Origin: G963664585 sp963664585
GTDB lineage: Bacteria > Bacillota > Clostridia > Oscillospirales > Ruminococcaceae
DNA length: 64,000 nt
Reading direction: 5' to 3'
Assembly: GCA_963664585.2 (NCBI GenBank)
Contig: CAXXEO010000017.1
Coordinates: 1 to 64,000, forward strand
In this document: piece by piece, positions 16,525-24,944 of the stretch
Position numbering within the stretch: position 1 is the first letter of the stretch
Layout: each line of letters starts with the position of its first letter
The notes under the pieces: generated by a model
What the model saw: only the letters and a program-made list of their open reading frames with translations
Database searches by the model: none
Told to the model about the DNA's origin: nothing
Translations under genes and position numbers: made by a program

Positions 16525-17103
16525 TTGAAACATGATATGAAATTTTATTTGAAACTTTTTGCATATACCTTTCAATTAAGTGCATTTACCTTCGGCGGAG
16601 GTTATGTCATCATTCCGCTGATGAAAAAGCAATTCGTTGAAAAGCTCGGCTGGTTAGACGAAAAGGAGATGCTGGATTTTACTGCAATAGCGCAATCCTC
16701 ACCCGGGGCTATGGCGGTTAACGCCTCTGTTTTGCTTGGATATCACCTTTCGGGGATTTTGGGTGCTTTAGTCGCAATTCTTGGCACTGTACTGCCACCG
16801 CTAATATTGTTATCGGTCGTCTCTGTGGGATATACAGCGTTTGCAAGCAATGAAATTGTGAGAAATGTTCTTCGGGGAATGCAAGCGGGAGTTTGTGCAG
16901 TCATTATAGATGTGGTCATAGATATGAGCAGTACAATCATTGAAGACAAAAAGATTGTTTCAATTGTTCTTATGCTTTTCGCATTTATTGCAGTCACTGT
17001 GTTTGATGTGAATGTAATATTTATCATACTGATTTGCGGATTTGCCGGATTTTTTTCGGTTATGAACAATTCGGGAAAGGAAGGCAAACATGATATATCT
17101 TAA
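16525..17103 (+). CDS. Chromate transporter family protein, N-terminal-half subunit
   Basis: 192 residues from TTG 16525, 7 bases after GGAGG. It holds one CHR domain: FGGGYVIIPLM, SPGAMAVNASVLLGY and several membrane helices. Short-chain CHR proteins work as pairs, and the second subunit follows with a 14-base overlap. The family exports chromate in characterised cases; in soil-type clostridia the true substrate may be another anion. Confidence 0.85.
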   Translation: MKHDMKFYLKLFAYTFQLSAFTFGGGYVIIPLMKKQFVEKLGWLDEKEMLDFTAIAQSSPGAMAVNASVLLGYHLSGILGALVAILGTVLPPLILLSVVSVGYTAFASNEIVRNVLRGMQAGVCAVIIDVVIDMSSTIIEDKKIVSIVLMLFAFIAVTVFDVNVIFIILICGFAGFFSVMNNSGKEGKHDIS

Positions 17104-17653
17104 ATTGTTTTGGGCTTTCTTTCAGATAGGGCTATTCAGCATCGGTGGTGGTTATGCAGCAATGCCTCTGATAAAAAATCAGGTAGTAAATACTTATGGC
17201 TGGTTGAATATGACTGAATTCGCAGACATTATTACCATTTCACAGATGACACCAGGACCGATCTCTATAAATTCTGCAACCTTTGTCGGCACACGCATTG
17301 CGGGAATTTGGGGAGCGATCATTTCAACGCTCGGCTGCATCCTGCCGTCCTGTGTTATTGTTTTGATACTTGCGGTGCTGTATAAGAAATACAAGAACTT
17401 AAAATATGTGCAGGGAGTTCTCGGGGGACTTCGCCCTGCCGTTGTTGGTTTGATTGCCTCGGCAGGGCTGTCAATTATTGTACTTGCACTATGGAACGAA
17501 AGTAAATTTTCGTTCCATGTAAATAGCATCGATTTTATTGCAGTTGTTCTGATTGCAATTTGCGTCTTTGCCTTGAGAAAGACTAAGATAAATCCTACTT
17601 CTGTTATTCTTGGAGCAGGCGTAGTTGGCGGAATCATATATAGTTTAATTTGA
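17090..17653 (+). CDS. Chromate transporter family protein, C-terminal-half subunit
   Basis: 187 residues with the parallel motifs SIGGGYAAMPLIKNQ and TPGPISINSATFVG. GGAAAGGAAGG is the ribosome site. It pairs with the preceding subunit to make a two-gene CHR transporter under the divergent LysR regulator. Confidence 0.85.
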   Translation: MIYLKLFWAFFQIGLFSIGGGYAAMPLIKNQVVNTYGWLNMTEFADIITISQMTPGPISINSATFVGTRIAGIWGAIISTLGCILPSCVIVLILAVLYKKYKNLKYVQGVLGGLRPAVVGLIASAGLSIIVLALWNESKFSFHVNSIDFIAVVLIAICVFALRKTKINPTSVILGAGVVGGIIYSLI

Positions 17654-17668
17654 AAGAGAAAAAAACAT

Positions 17669-18493
17669 ATGAACCGATTTGCATTTGAAAATTTGTTTGG
17701 AATAGAAGGCTTTAACATCGCTTGGTACGGAGTAATCATCGTGTTTGGTATGGCTCTTGGCATTATGCTTGCAATGTATAGAGCAAAAAAACGGAATATT
17801 AATCCGGACATTTTTCTTGATTTTGCTTTTATGGCCATACCATTAGCAATCGTTTGTGCAAGAGCTTATTATGTTATCTTTGAGTGGGACAGTTATGCGA
17901 ATAACATAATTAAAATCTTTGCAGTTAACGAAGGCGGCCTTGCCATATATGGCGGTGTGATAGGCGGCTTGATAGCCGCTCTTATTTTTTCAAGGCTGAA
18001 AAAGATTTCTCTTTTAACTCTAGTTGATTTAGCTGTTCCAAGCTTGATTTTAGGTCAGGCAATCGGCAGATGGGGAAATTTTGTCAATCAAGAAGCATTT
18101 GGGAACTTAATAACAAACCCAAAGCTTCAATTTTTTCCGTTTGCTGTATATATCGAAAAACTAGGGCAGTGGCATCAGGCAACTTTTTTCTATGAAAGTG
18201 CTTGGAATACGGTTTTGCTTGCAATCGTGCTTGTTCTTGTATACAAACGAGTGAAAGAAGGCATGTTGCTTTCAGCTTACCTCATTGGATACGGCTTGGG
18301 CAGATTCTTAATTGAAGGATTGCGTGCTGACAGCTTATATATTTTCACCGGTATAAGGGTATCTCAAATGCTTTCGGCAATACTGGTTGCTGTGGGAATA
18401 GTGCTTTTTATATTGGTAAAAAAGGACATCATAAAAGCAAAAACATATAATAAAAAATATTCTATTCTGACTAACGAACATACAGATATTTGA
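17669..18493 (+). CDS. lgt: Prolipoprotein diacylglyceryl transferase
   Basis: 274 residues with seven predicted membrane helices. The signature GQAIGRWGNFVNQEAFG and the later GYGLGRFLIEGLRADSLY are diagnostic of Lgt, which attaches diacylglycerol to the lipobox Cys of prelipoproteins. The window encodes several lipoproteins as potential substrates. It sits 15 bases after the chromate genes. Confidence 0.95.
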   Translation: MNRFAFENLFGIEGFNIAWYGVIIVFGMALGIMLAMYRAKKRNINPDIFLDFAFMAIPLAIVCARAYYVIFEWDSYANNIIKIFAVNEGGLAIYGGVIGGLIAALIFSRLKKISLLTLVDLAVPSLILGQAIGRWGNFVNQEAFGNLITNPKLQFFPFAVYIEKLGQWHQATFFYESAWNTVLLAIVLVLVYKRVKEGMLLSAYLIGYGLGRFLIEGLRADSLYIFTGIRVSQMLSAILVAVGIVLFILVKKDIIKAKTYNKKYSILTNEHTDI

Positions 18494-18561
18494 GATAGGG
18501 CAATTTTTAATATTTGTACAATTTATCTGATTATTTTTGATACAGCGTTTCCCAATCATAT

Positions 18562-18587
18562 AAACAGCATCTGTTCAGGTGCTGTTT
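18562..18587 (+). terminator. Terminator after lgt
   Basis: AAACAGCA / TGCTGTTT with a 10-base loop, followed by CTTCATGT. Confidence 0.7.
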
Positions 18588-18684
18588 CTTCATGTATATT
18601 TAAAAGAAACATATAAAAAAATTTTCGGCAATAAACGGATTCATCTTTGTCAATCGTATTTAGTGCAGAATGGAGGGAATTCAA

Positions 18685-19164
18685 TTGAACCAATCGTTAG
18701 GTACCGACGATTCCGTTTCAATAGCAATTGAAAAACATGCCGATATGGTTCGTCGCATATGTTTCTTGTATTTAAGAAACAATGCCGATGTGGAGGATGT
18801 GTTTCAGGAAGTATTCCTTAAGTTCTTCCTACATACTGAATCATTGCAAAACGAAGAACATCAAAAGGCATGGTTATGCCGTGTAACATTCAACAAATGC
18901 AAAGATTTGTGCAAAAGTTTCTGGCGTAAAAAAGTGGTTAGCATTGAGGAAATGGAAATTCCTTATGAAACCCCCGAACAAAGCGAGCTGATAAAAGCTG
19001 TTCTTCAGCTGCCCTCTGAATATAAGGAATTGGTTTATTTGCATTATTATGAGGGCAGGACAATTCCGGAGATCGCAGAAATAATGCAAAAAAACACAAA
19101 CACTGTCTATTCTCAGCTTAGACGTGCCAAGGCACAGTTAAAGCAGAAAGTGGGGGAGATTTGA
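18685..19164 (+). CDS. ECF-type RNA polymerase sigma factor
   Basis: 159 residues. Region 2 (VRRICFLYLRNNADVEDVFQ) and region 4 (LPSEYKELVYLHYYEGRTIPE) are clear. TTG 18685 is preferred because GGAGGG lies 7 bases upstream; ATG 18670 overlaps that site and has none of its own. The next gene encodes its likely anti-sigma partner, 3 bases downstream. Confidence 0.88.
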   Translation: MNQSLGTDDSVSIAIEKHADMVRRICFLYLRNNADVEDVFQEVFLKFFLHTESLQNEEHQKAWLCRVTFNKCKDLCKSFWRKKVVSIEEMEIPYETPEQSELIKAVLQLPSEYKELVYLHYYEGRTIPEIAEIMQKNTNTVYSQLRRAKAQLKQKVGEI

Positions 19165-19167
19165 ATT

Positions 19168-20403
19168 ATGGATTCCTTTTCAGAATATATGAACAGGATT
19201 ACTGCGGAAAAAGGACTGAAAGATAACACAAAAGCTTTTGTCAAAGCTGCTCTTGCAAACAGAACACAACAAAATACAAATGCTAATTCAGGAACACTAT
19301 TTGTAAAGGAGAAGTCCACTATGAAAAAGTTATTTTTTGCCGTATCATCTGTTGCCGCCTGCGCTATCTTGGGAGTCAGCGGATATGCCTATTACAATAT
19401 GCCCGTCAATTATATCAGTTTAGATATCAACCCCAGTGTGGAATTGGGTATCAATGCCTTTAATACTATAGTATCTACCGAAGGTTATAACGACGATGGG
19501 AACTTGCTTCTGAAAGAAAAAAAATTGACCAATCTTTCTCTTGAAAAAGCGATTGGTGAATTGGTTCAGGAAGCTGCCAAGAAGGGTTTTATTGCTGATG
19601 ATGGATCAACCGTGATAGCAGTGACGGCTGAATCAAATAATGAAAAAACGGCTGCCAAATTGCAAAGCACAAGCAGCGAAGGGGTAAATTTGGCGCTGGC
19701 GACTAAAAATTTGGCTGCTATCGTATATGCCGATTGTTCAAGTCTCGAGCTTAGGACAAAAGCGAAAGAAATGGGGATCTCTCCCGGTAAATATAAGCTT
19801 ATAGAGATACTGCAGACGCTTGAGCCCGGTATCACCGCTGACCAATATAAGAATGCGAAAATTACGGATATCATGACCAAGGCCAACAGCCTGATTACTT
19901 CAGGTGCCACTGGCAAAAATCAATCTGAAGAGTTTGACAAAGCGCTTAAAATGATGATCAGTGCGGCTCAAAAGGTACAGGCAACGAAGGGGAACGCAGA
20001 AAAAGAAAAGAACATAAACGGCGCGCAGAATCAAAATCAGAGCTCAGAAAGCGGAAAACAAGAGCAAAAACAGAATTCATCTTCTGTGAGCCAGGCGCAA
20101 AAACAGAGCCAAAGCAAGGCTTCATCCTCCCCAGCGCAAGAGAAGAACACAAACCAAAATCAGAGCTCATCCGGAGTGGAGAAAGAGCAGGAACAGAATA
20201 AGGTTCAAGCAGCGGGTACCATCTCTGAAACCGGGAATACCGCGCAGGGAAACAGCAGCAGCGGTCAAAATAGTGCAAGCAGTTCTGTAGGAGAACAGTC
20301 CTCTGCTTCTAATGGGAATGCTGCCGCTGGCGGCTCTCAATCTGAAAGCGGATCAAGCACAAGCGATAATACCCAAAATGGAAGCAGCGCAAAGGGAAAA
20401 TAA
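19168..20403 (+). CDS. RsgI-like membrane anti-sigma factor with long low-complexity tail
   Basis: 411 residues. N-terminal cytoplasmic part (1-50), one membrane helix (about 53-75), then the RsgI-type extracellular domain recognised by YISLDINPSVELGIN, and a final 130 residues dominated by Gln, Ser, Asn, Lys and Gly. The membrane anchor and position after an ECF gene indicate an anti-sigma factor that senses something outside the cell. The tail may span or touch the wall. Confidence 0.82.
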   Translation: MDSFSEYMNRITAEKGLKDNTKAFVKAALANRTQQNTNANSGTLFVKEKSTMKKLFFAVSSVAACAILGVSGYAYYNMPVNYISLDINPSVELGINAFNTIVSTEGYNDDGNLLLKEKKLTNLSLEKAIGELVQEAAKKGFIADDGSTVIAVTAESNNEKTAAKLQSTSSEGVNLALATKNLAAIVYADCSSLELRTKAKEMGISPGKYKLIEILQTLEPGITADQYKNAKITDIMTKANSLITSGATGKNQSEEFDKALKMMISAAQKVQATKGNAEKEKNINGAQNQNQSSESGKQEQKQNSSSVSQAQKQSQSKASSSPAQEKNTNQNQSSSGVEKEQEQNKVQAAGTISETGNTAQGNSSSGQNSASSSVGEQSSASNGNAAAGGSQSESGSSTSDNTQNGSSAKGK

Positions 20404-20438
20404 CACCACATTCTAAACAGTAAATCCATACATAAATG

Positions 20439-20470
20439 ACCATAGCGGCAGAGAAATCTGCCGCTATGGT
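20439..20470. terminator. Strong terminator between the anti-sigma and capA genes
   Basis: Perfect 14-bp stem ACCATAGCGGCAGA / TCTGCCGCTATGGT with GAAA loop, then TTTTGATATGTTT. Confidence 0.9.
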
Positions 20471-20583
20471 TTTGATATGTTTATTAAAAAATTTTAGGAA
20501 CAGATGAGTTAAACGATTATTTTTTGTGTCAACCCATCTTTATTTTTGGCATCAAATCTTTTATTTGCCCCAACTGTTATCAG

Positions 20584-21903
20584 TTATTTGATTGAAATAG
20601 TCCCATCTTCTTTATTATAAGAGAATTGTGTGCCATACTTCTTGCTCATTTCAGTTAAATCCTGGGCAAACTCCGCCCCAACTTCAGCTGAAGCAACCTC
20701 AGGCAGTCCTCTTTCCAGACAGTTTTCCCTGCGCATATCCAAATCAAGCGGCAATAATTTATATTCTACGCGACCCTCTTCCGAGTCCATCATGACCAGA
20801 AAGTTTTTAGAGAAACGGCGTTCGGAGTAAAACCCGTTCCAATTCCCGTCCTTGTCTTTCGCACGGCCTCCATGCAGATCAGAAGGTCTGGCATCCGCGC
20901 CTAAGCCATAGGTATTATACATTTCCGGTGAAATCATCGATTCACCGGCTTCAAATTCCATAAGTAAACTGCCCAAATTATAAAATATGGGATGTCCCTT
21001 ATAAATTTCAACGCCGCGTGCAAAATGTGCTCCGTGACCGACTACGGTTGTGGCTCCCGCATCAATAGCCTTATGCGCAAATTCTTCAACAAAGGCCGGC
21101 GGCTGGGACGAATACCAATTCTCATTAAGTCCTTCGTGAGTATGCAAGCTGGCCAATACGACATCGGAACGCTTGGCAGCATCACGGATACTCTTCAGGA
21201 CGGCTTGTTCGTCATTTTCATTTACATAAGTGCGAATATATGCGTGGTCCCCACGTTCAATTGGAAGATTCCCATCCATCGCGGATCCAAACTTAAAGTT
21301 ATCGGGTCCCGGAAGCGGCCATGTTTCGATCCGACTTACTTCAAGCATGCTTTCTTCCGTACCCAGCATCTTATCAATAAGTTTCAGCTGCTCAAACTCT
21401 TTTTCGGGCAGAACATACGCTTGCCCCCATCTTAAAGGATTTAGTCCCGGCCGCGCAACTACATCAGAACCTGCCATGCTGGCGAGGGATCTTTCTGCCC
21501 ACGTTGAACAGGCTGCAACAACACCAACGCGACCTTTGGCTGTATCTAAAAAGCGTGCTTTTCTTGCATCACCTAAGTTGCGGCCAGTTCCACAGTAAAC
21601 CAAGTTCCGCGCTTCGGCTGCTTCAATTGTATCAAGCGCGCCCTGCCATCCGTAGTCAGTCGTATGGTTATTCGCAAAGGAAATCATTTTGATATTCAGA
21701 TTAACAAATTCATCCAAAGTTTCTGGCTTTACAGAAGTCAAATACATACATAAGCCCGGAGGCGATGTAGGTTTCGGCGTGCTAAATTCTGCATTTGTAA
21801 ATACTGCGTCCGCATTCAACAGGGTGTTTACCACTCGTTTATCGATTCTGTTTACTAGATTGCGACTGGAAAAAAGTGAATCTCCGCAAATGACTACTCT
21901 CAT
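20584..21903 (-). CDS. CapA-family (poly-gamma-glutamate synthesis) metallophosphoesterase-like protein
   Basis: 439 residues without a signal peptide. Family motifs: CGDSLFSSRN near the N terminus, SFANNHTTDYGWQGALDT, HTHEG and VGHGAHFARGVEIYKGHPIFYNLGSLL. CapA proteins resemble binuclear metallophosphatases. AGGAGGAC precedes the start. It stands alone between a terminator and a decayed Mrp locus, so a capsule role is not supported by neighbours. Confidence 0.88.
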   Translation of the reverse strand: MRVVICGDSLFSSRNLVNRIDKRVVNTLLNADAVFTNAEFSTPKPTSPPGLCMYLTSVKPETLDEFVNLNIKMISFANNHTTDYGWQGALDTIEAAEARNLVYCGTGRNLGDARKARFLDTAKGRVGVVAACSTWAERSLASMAGSDVVARPGLNPLRWGQAYVLPEKEFEQLKLIDKMLGTEESMLEVSRIETWPLPGPDNFKFGSAMDGNLPIERGDHAYIRTYVNENDEQAVLKSIRDAAKRSDVVLASLHTHEGLNENWYSSQPPAFVEEFAHKAIDAGATTVVGHGAHFARGVEIYKGHPIFYNLGSLLMEFEAGESMISPEMYNTYGLGADARPSDLHGGRAKDKDGNWNGFYSERRFSKNFLVMMDSEEGRVEYKLLPLDLDMRRENCLERGLPEVASAEVGAEFAQDLTEMSKKYGTQFSYNKEDGTISIK

Positions 21904-22030
21904 TTTTGATTGTCCTCCTGTATAGATAATTTAATTTTTATATTAACATATAAAATCAAGAAAAAAATATATACCGCAAATTACCTGATGTACGAATTAC
22001 AATTTGTGGCATTGTGCGGCCGGAATTTTA

Positions 22031-22171
22031 CTAAAAGCTGTCCAAGTATAACTGATTTGCCTTATTTACTATTAAAAGCCCTTCAATGCTTTTTTCATAG
22101 AGAAAGAAGTTTTCGCAATGACCGAAATGCTCAGTTACCATTTTACCTTCACTTGCAACTGCTATTTTCAT
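22031..22171 (-). pseudogene. Truncated NifX-like gene
   Basis: ATG 22171 opens a 46-codon frame starting MKIAVASEGKMVTEHFGHCE, identical in its first 20 residues to the gene at 13925. After about residue 27 it diverges and stops, against a usual length near 118. It lies 59 bases after the Mrp gene and has a GAGGAAAG site. A deletion or replacement of the 3' two-thirds is the simplest explanation. Confidence 0.8.
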
Positions 22172-22229
22172 TTTCTTTCCTCATTATTTATGATTGATTT
22201 CTGTGTATGAAAGTTGTCCGCTTTTCCTG

Positions 22230-23072
22230 TTACTCTGCCTGCTCCAAACCTTCAAGCATCTGCGCCATGCCGTCAAGCCAATTCCCTTCAAACAATTCAA
22301 TCATCCCATGATCACAGGCCGCTGAAATTCTGGGATCCAGTGGCAACTTTGCAATGGTTTTTACACCATGCTTATCTGCGATTTCTTCAATGTGACTTTC
22401 CCCGAACACTTTGATTTCCTTTCCACAATCCGAACACTTCGCATAGCTCATATTTTCAACAATTCCAAGAATCGGTATATTCATCATTTTTGCCATGTTT
22501 GCCGCTTTAGCAACAATCATCGACACGAGTTCTTGCGGAGAGGTTACAATAATAATACCGTCAACAGCGACAGACTGAAATACCGTCAGAGGAACATCCC
22601 CTGTTCCGGGCGGCATGTCAATAAACATAAAATCTACATCGTCCCAAATGACGTCGGTCCAAAACTGCTTTACGGCATTCGCGATCATGGGTCCTCTCCA
22701 AATAACAGGATCCGTTTCGTTTTCCACAAGTAGATTCAGCGACATAACCTTGATTCCGGTTTTACTCTTTACAGGAAAGAGTCCCAGATCACTTCCGGAC
22801 GCTTTTTCTTTTAATCCAAAAGCCTTTGGGATAGATGGCCCTGTTATATCTGCGTCTAGAATAGCGGTATTATATCCGTTTCTGTTCATGAGCACCGCCA
22901 GCAGTGAAGTGATCAGAGATTTGCCAACGCCTCCTTTGCCGCTAACAATGCCAACTACTTTTTTAATGTGGCTGAGTTCATGAGGATTTGCAGAAAAATC
23001 AGTTATTTGTTCTGTTCTTTCGCTGCATTCATCACTACAATCGGAACAATTATGATTACAATTTTCACTCAT
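22230..23072 (-). CDS. Mrp/NBP35-type iron-sulfur carrier ATPase
   Basis: 280 residues from ATG 23072. An N-terminal Cys cluster (CNHNCSDCSDEC), Walker A VSGKGGVGKS, MFIDMPPGTGDVPLT switch region and the C-terminal CSDCGKE pair are all present, so this gene looks intact. The family assembles and transfers [4Fe-4S] clusters. It is in a minus-strand run with a DUF5320-like fragment, a truncated MBL protein and a truncated NifX, mirroring the gene content of 8.4-14.3 kb. Confidence 0.9.
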   Translation of the reverse strand: MSENCNHNCSDCSDECSERTEQITDFSANPHELSHIKKVVGIVSGKGGVGKSLITSLLAVLMNRNGYNTAILDADITGPSIPKAFGLKEKASGSDLGLFPVKSKTGIKVMSLNLLVENETDPVIWRGPMIANAVKQFWTDVIWDDVDFMFIDMPPGTGDVPLTVFQSVAVDGIIIVTSPQELVSMIVAKAANMAKMMNIPILGIVENMSYAKCSDCGKEIKVFGESHIEEIADKHGVKTIAKLPLDPRISAACDHGMIELFEGNWLDGMAQMLEGLEQAE

Positions 23073-23682
23073 TTTTTGTGTCTCCTTTATGTTCTTTATA
23101 TATTTCAACCACTGCACCAGTAGCTAAATATTGAATATTATCCTTCATAATTGTCTTTAACTGTTCAAACGCTTCTGATCCTGTACAGTGACAGGTAAAA
23201 AACTGGGAACCTGATTCATTTAAAACTTTGCCAATTTTACTGATCAGCTCCGGGTCTTCACTTTTACCGGTACCTGGGTTGAACAGATGGAATCCGCCTA
23301 TCACAAAGGCAGGCGCACTGCCTTTCATCTGGGTAAAACGGTTGATGCTGTTTACAATACAGTTATGCGCACATCCGGCAATCAATACGGATATTTCTGC
23401 TATCGTAATGATAAGGTTTTGCTCATGAGCAAAGGTATCCTCTATAAACCTTTCTCCATCTCTCATAAGCAATGTCTTGTTGGCCTGTGAGTACAGTTCT
23501 CTGCCTTTGATATTTGAGAATAATTCAAGTTCCTCATCAATACACAGATAACCATTTTCTCGGTCTAGACATAGTTCATTCACCTCATTAACTGGGTAAA
23601 AGTAACAGGGACGACCCCCATCGTTTTCGCTGCCGATTATAAGCTCTTTAATGGAGCGCTGGGATCTCAAGCCTGCTTTCAA
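23065..23682 (-). pseudogene. MBL-fold metallohydrolase lacking its N-terminal half
   Basis: 205 codons from TTG 23682, with a TAA three codons upstream in frame. The visible part corresponds to the C-terminal two-thirds of RFaP-synthase-like MBL proteins: FAHEQNLIITI, VLIAGCAHNCIVN and FVIGGFHLF. The N-terminal HxHxDH metal motif, normally about 60-100 residues earlier, is missing, so it is probably inactive. The family often neighbours Mrp/NifX genes. The stop overlaps the Mrp start by 8 bases, so it may still be translated. Confidence 0.75.
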
Positions 23683-23764
23683 GTAGAGCTTTTTACTCTG
23701 TCACCAATTCTTTCTGCGTTTTTGATACAGTAGACTCTGCTCCAAGAATTCTTTTGAAACCATA

Positions 23765-23881
23765 TCAGCAGCCAATTCCAATGCCTACACCAAACTTCGC
23801 ATTGTAAGCAGAGCAAAGCACTAGTTTTCTTCCTATGGCAATTTCTTGCCCCAAAGGTCCTGCTCCGTCTCTTCCCGGCAT
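23765..23881 (-). CDS. Very short DUF5320-like protein
   Basis: 38 codons from ATG 23881 with GAGGTG five bases upstream, beginning MPGRDGAGPLG and ending GVGIGIGC. The N terminus is the same signature as the proteins at 8470, 9253 and 9518. It lies directly behind promoter site E. It may be complete or the 5' remnant of a longer gene. Confidence 0.7.
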   Translation of the reverse strand: MPGRDGAGPLGQEIAIGRKLVLCSAYNAKFGVGIGIGC

Positions 23882-23927
23882 AATTGCACCTCTTAAGGTT
23901 TACTGACATATGTCATTTATATCTATT

Positions 23928-23955
23928 ATTGTACATGATTATAGATATATGTCAA
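23928..23955 (-). promoter_or_regulatory. Promoter/operator of the second Mrp locus (site E)
   Basis: On the minus strand TTGACA (23955-23950), 16-base spacer, TACAAT (23933-23928). The spacer starts TATATCTATAAT. A perfect palindrome TGACATATGTCA lies downstream at 23903-23914, again containing the CATATG unit of sites A-D. Confidence 0.65.
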
Positions 23956-24092
23956 TAACTATCTTATTTTTATTTGATGGCGTTTAATGGCTCAATTATT
24001 TTCTTTTATTTTAGGAAGCATCTTCTTTTCCTATATATAAGCTGCTTGCCGGTTTGAAACCTCTGTGTAACAGTCAGTGGGAGGACGACTGT

Positions 24093-24449
24093 ATGGTTCT
24101 CCGTCAGCCGGCTTCAGACGAAGAACTTCAGAAGGCGCTAGACACCACACATGCGAAGAACTTCTCAGAGTGTGCGATTGAAATCGCAAGAATACTGGAC
24201 ACAAACTGCCCGCTTTTAGCAATCGGAGTAGATGATGATGTTCGCGTTGTAAATCATCTAACGCAGAGGCCTTCCGAACTCTTGACTAATGAAATGAAAG
24301 AATTGACCGCCGTACTGGAATTGGAAGGCAGCCGTGATCCAAAGAGTGTCATCAAATATTCCTGTAATCTTGACTGCTACTATTTTAGTCATCCATTCTT
24401 ACACCTTCAGACTATGGACGCGAGGTTTCGCTTAATTCCGCCTCCATAA
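24093..24449 (+). CDS. Hypothetical protein
   Basis: 118 residues from ATG 24093, 8 bases after GGGAGGA. Acidic N-terminal half (SDEELQKALDTTHAKNFSEC), middle AIGVDDDVRVVNHLTQRPSELL, no membrane segment or Cys pair. I do not recognise a family. It lies in a scarred region with a tRNA fragment and an IS relic, so it may be a remnant of an integrated element. Confidence 0.4.
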   Translation: MVLRQPASDEELQKALDTTHAKNFSECAIEIARILDTNCPLLAIGVDDDVRVVNHLTQRPSELLTNEMKELTAVLELEGSRDPKSVIKYSCNLDCYYFSHPFLHLQTMDARFRLIPPP

Positions 24450-24532
24450 TAAAAAGGCAGCGTAAAACTGTCAGAATCGCGTTTTTCACGATAAGCTGTC
24501 AAACAAGGTTTTTTCTGTTTCGGCGCAAAATA

Positions 24533-24567
24533 AAAAGTGGCTTAAACGTACTGTTTAAGCCACTTTT
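24533..24567. terminator. Perfect hairpin beside the tRNA fragment
   Basis: AAAAGTGGCTTAAAC / GTTTAAGCCACTTTT with a 5-base loop, able to terminate in both directions. It ends 3 bases before the tRNA-like CCA end. Confidence 0.75.
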
Positions 24568-24570
24568 CGT

Positions 24571-24615
24571 TGGTTGTGGAGGCAGGATTTGAACCTACGG
24601 CCTTCGGGTTATGAG
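24571..24615 (-). other. 3' half of a tRNA with CAT anticodon (possible attachment site)
   Basis: On the minus strand the sequence runs CTCATAACCCGA (anticodon loop and stem), a T-arm GTAGGTTCAAATCCTGC, acceptor CTCCACA and ACCA, then the perfect hairpin above. The 5' half is absent; upstream sequence diverges immediately before the anticodon. A 45-bp tRNA 3' end without the rest is the usual mark left by tyrosine-integrase elements inserting into a tRNA-Met or tRNA-Ile(CAT) gene. No integrase is visible in the window. Confidence 0.7.
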
Positions 24616-24719
24616 AATCAAGAAGGCTGTCTACTGTGTCCATCCTGCCTCATCATGTAAGCTGTCAGATCAGCTGTCAAAATACAAATGGCTTTCTCTG
24701 GAATACTGGGAAGGGTTAT

Positions 24720-24797
24720 TCATCGATACCTCCTATATTCTACCCCCTGTTGCTTAAACTCTTCCGTATGTCACTTATTCGGTTTCCCTTTTGACAT
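24720..24797 (-). pseudogene. Relic of an IS3-family orfA
   Basis: From ATG 24797 the minus strand reads MSKGKPNK, a stop, then HTEEFKQQGVEYRRYR. This matches the start of IS3-family OrfA proteins (MSKGKPNKRYTxEFKQQVVE type), with an in-frame stop and loss of the rest. A stem AGCACCTCATTTG / CAAATGGGGTGCT at 24803-24852 lies upstream. No orfB remains. Confidence 0.6.
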
Positions 24798-24944
24798 AGA
24801 AAAGCACCTCATTTGTTTCAGTATAGCATACCGTCTCGCAAATGGGGTGCTGTTCAGTTCTAGGACGGAAGGGAACTTTTTTTGATTGTTAGTTTTTTGA
24901 ACAGTTCAAATTTGCGAATGGCGTAATCTATTCTCTGACTGCAA

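Noticed and set aside
24688..24885. 65-codon plus-strand frame near the tRNA fragment
   Set aside because: It is antisense to the IS3 orfA relic.
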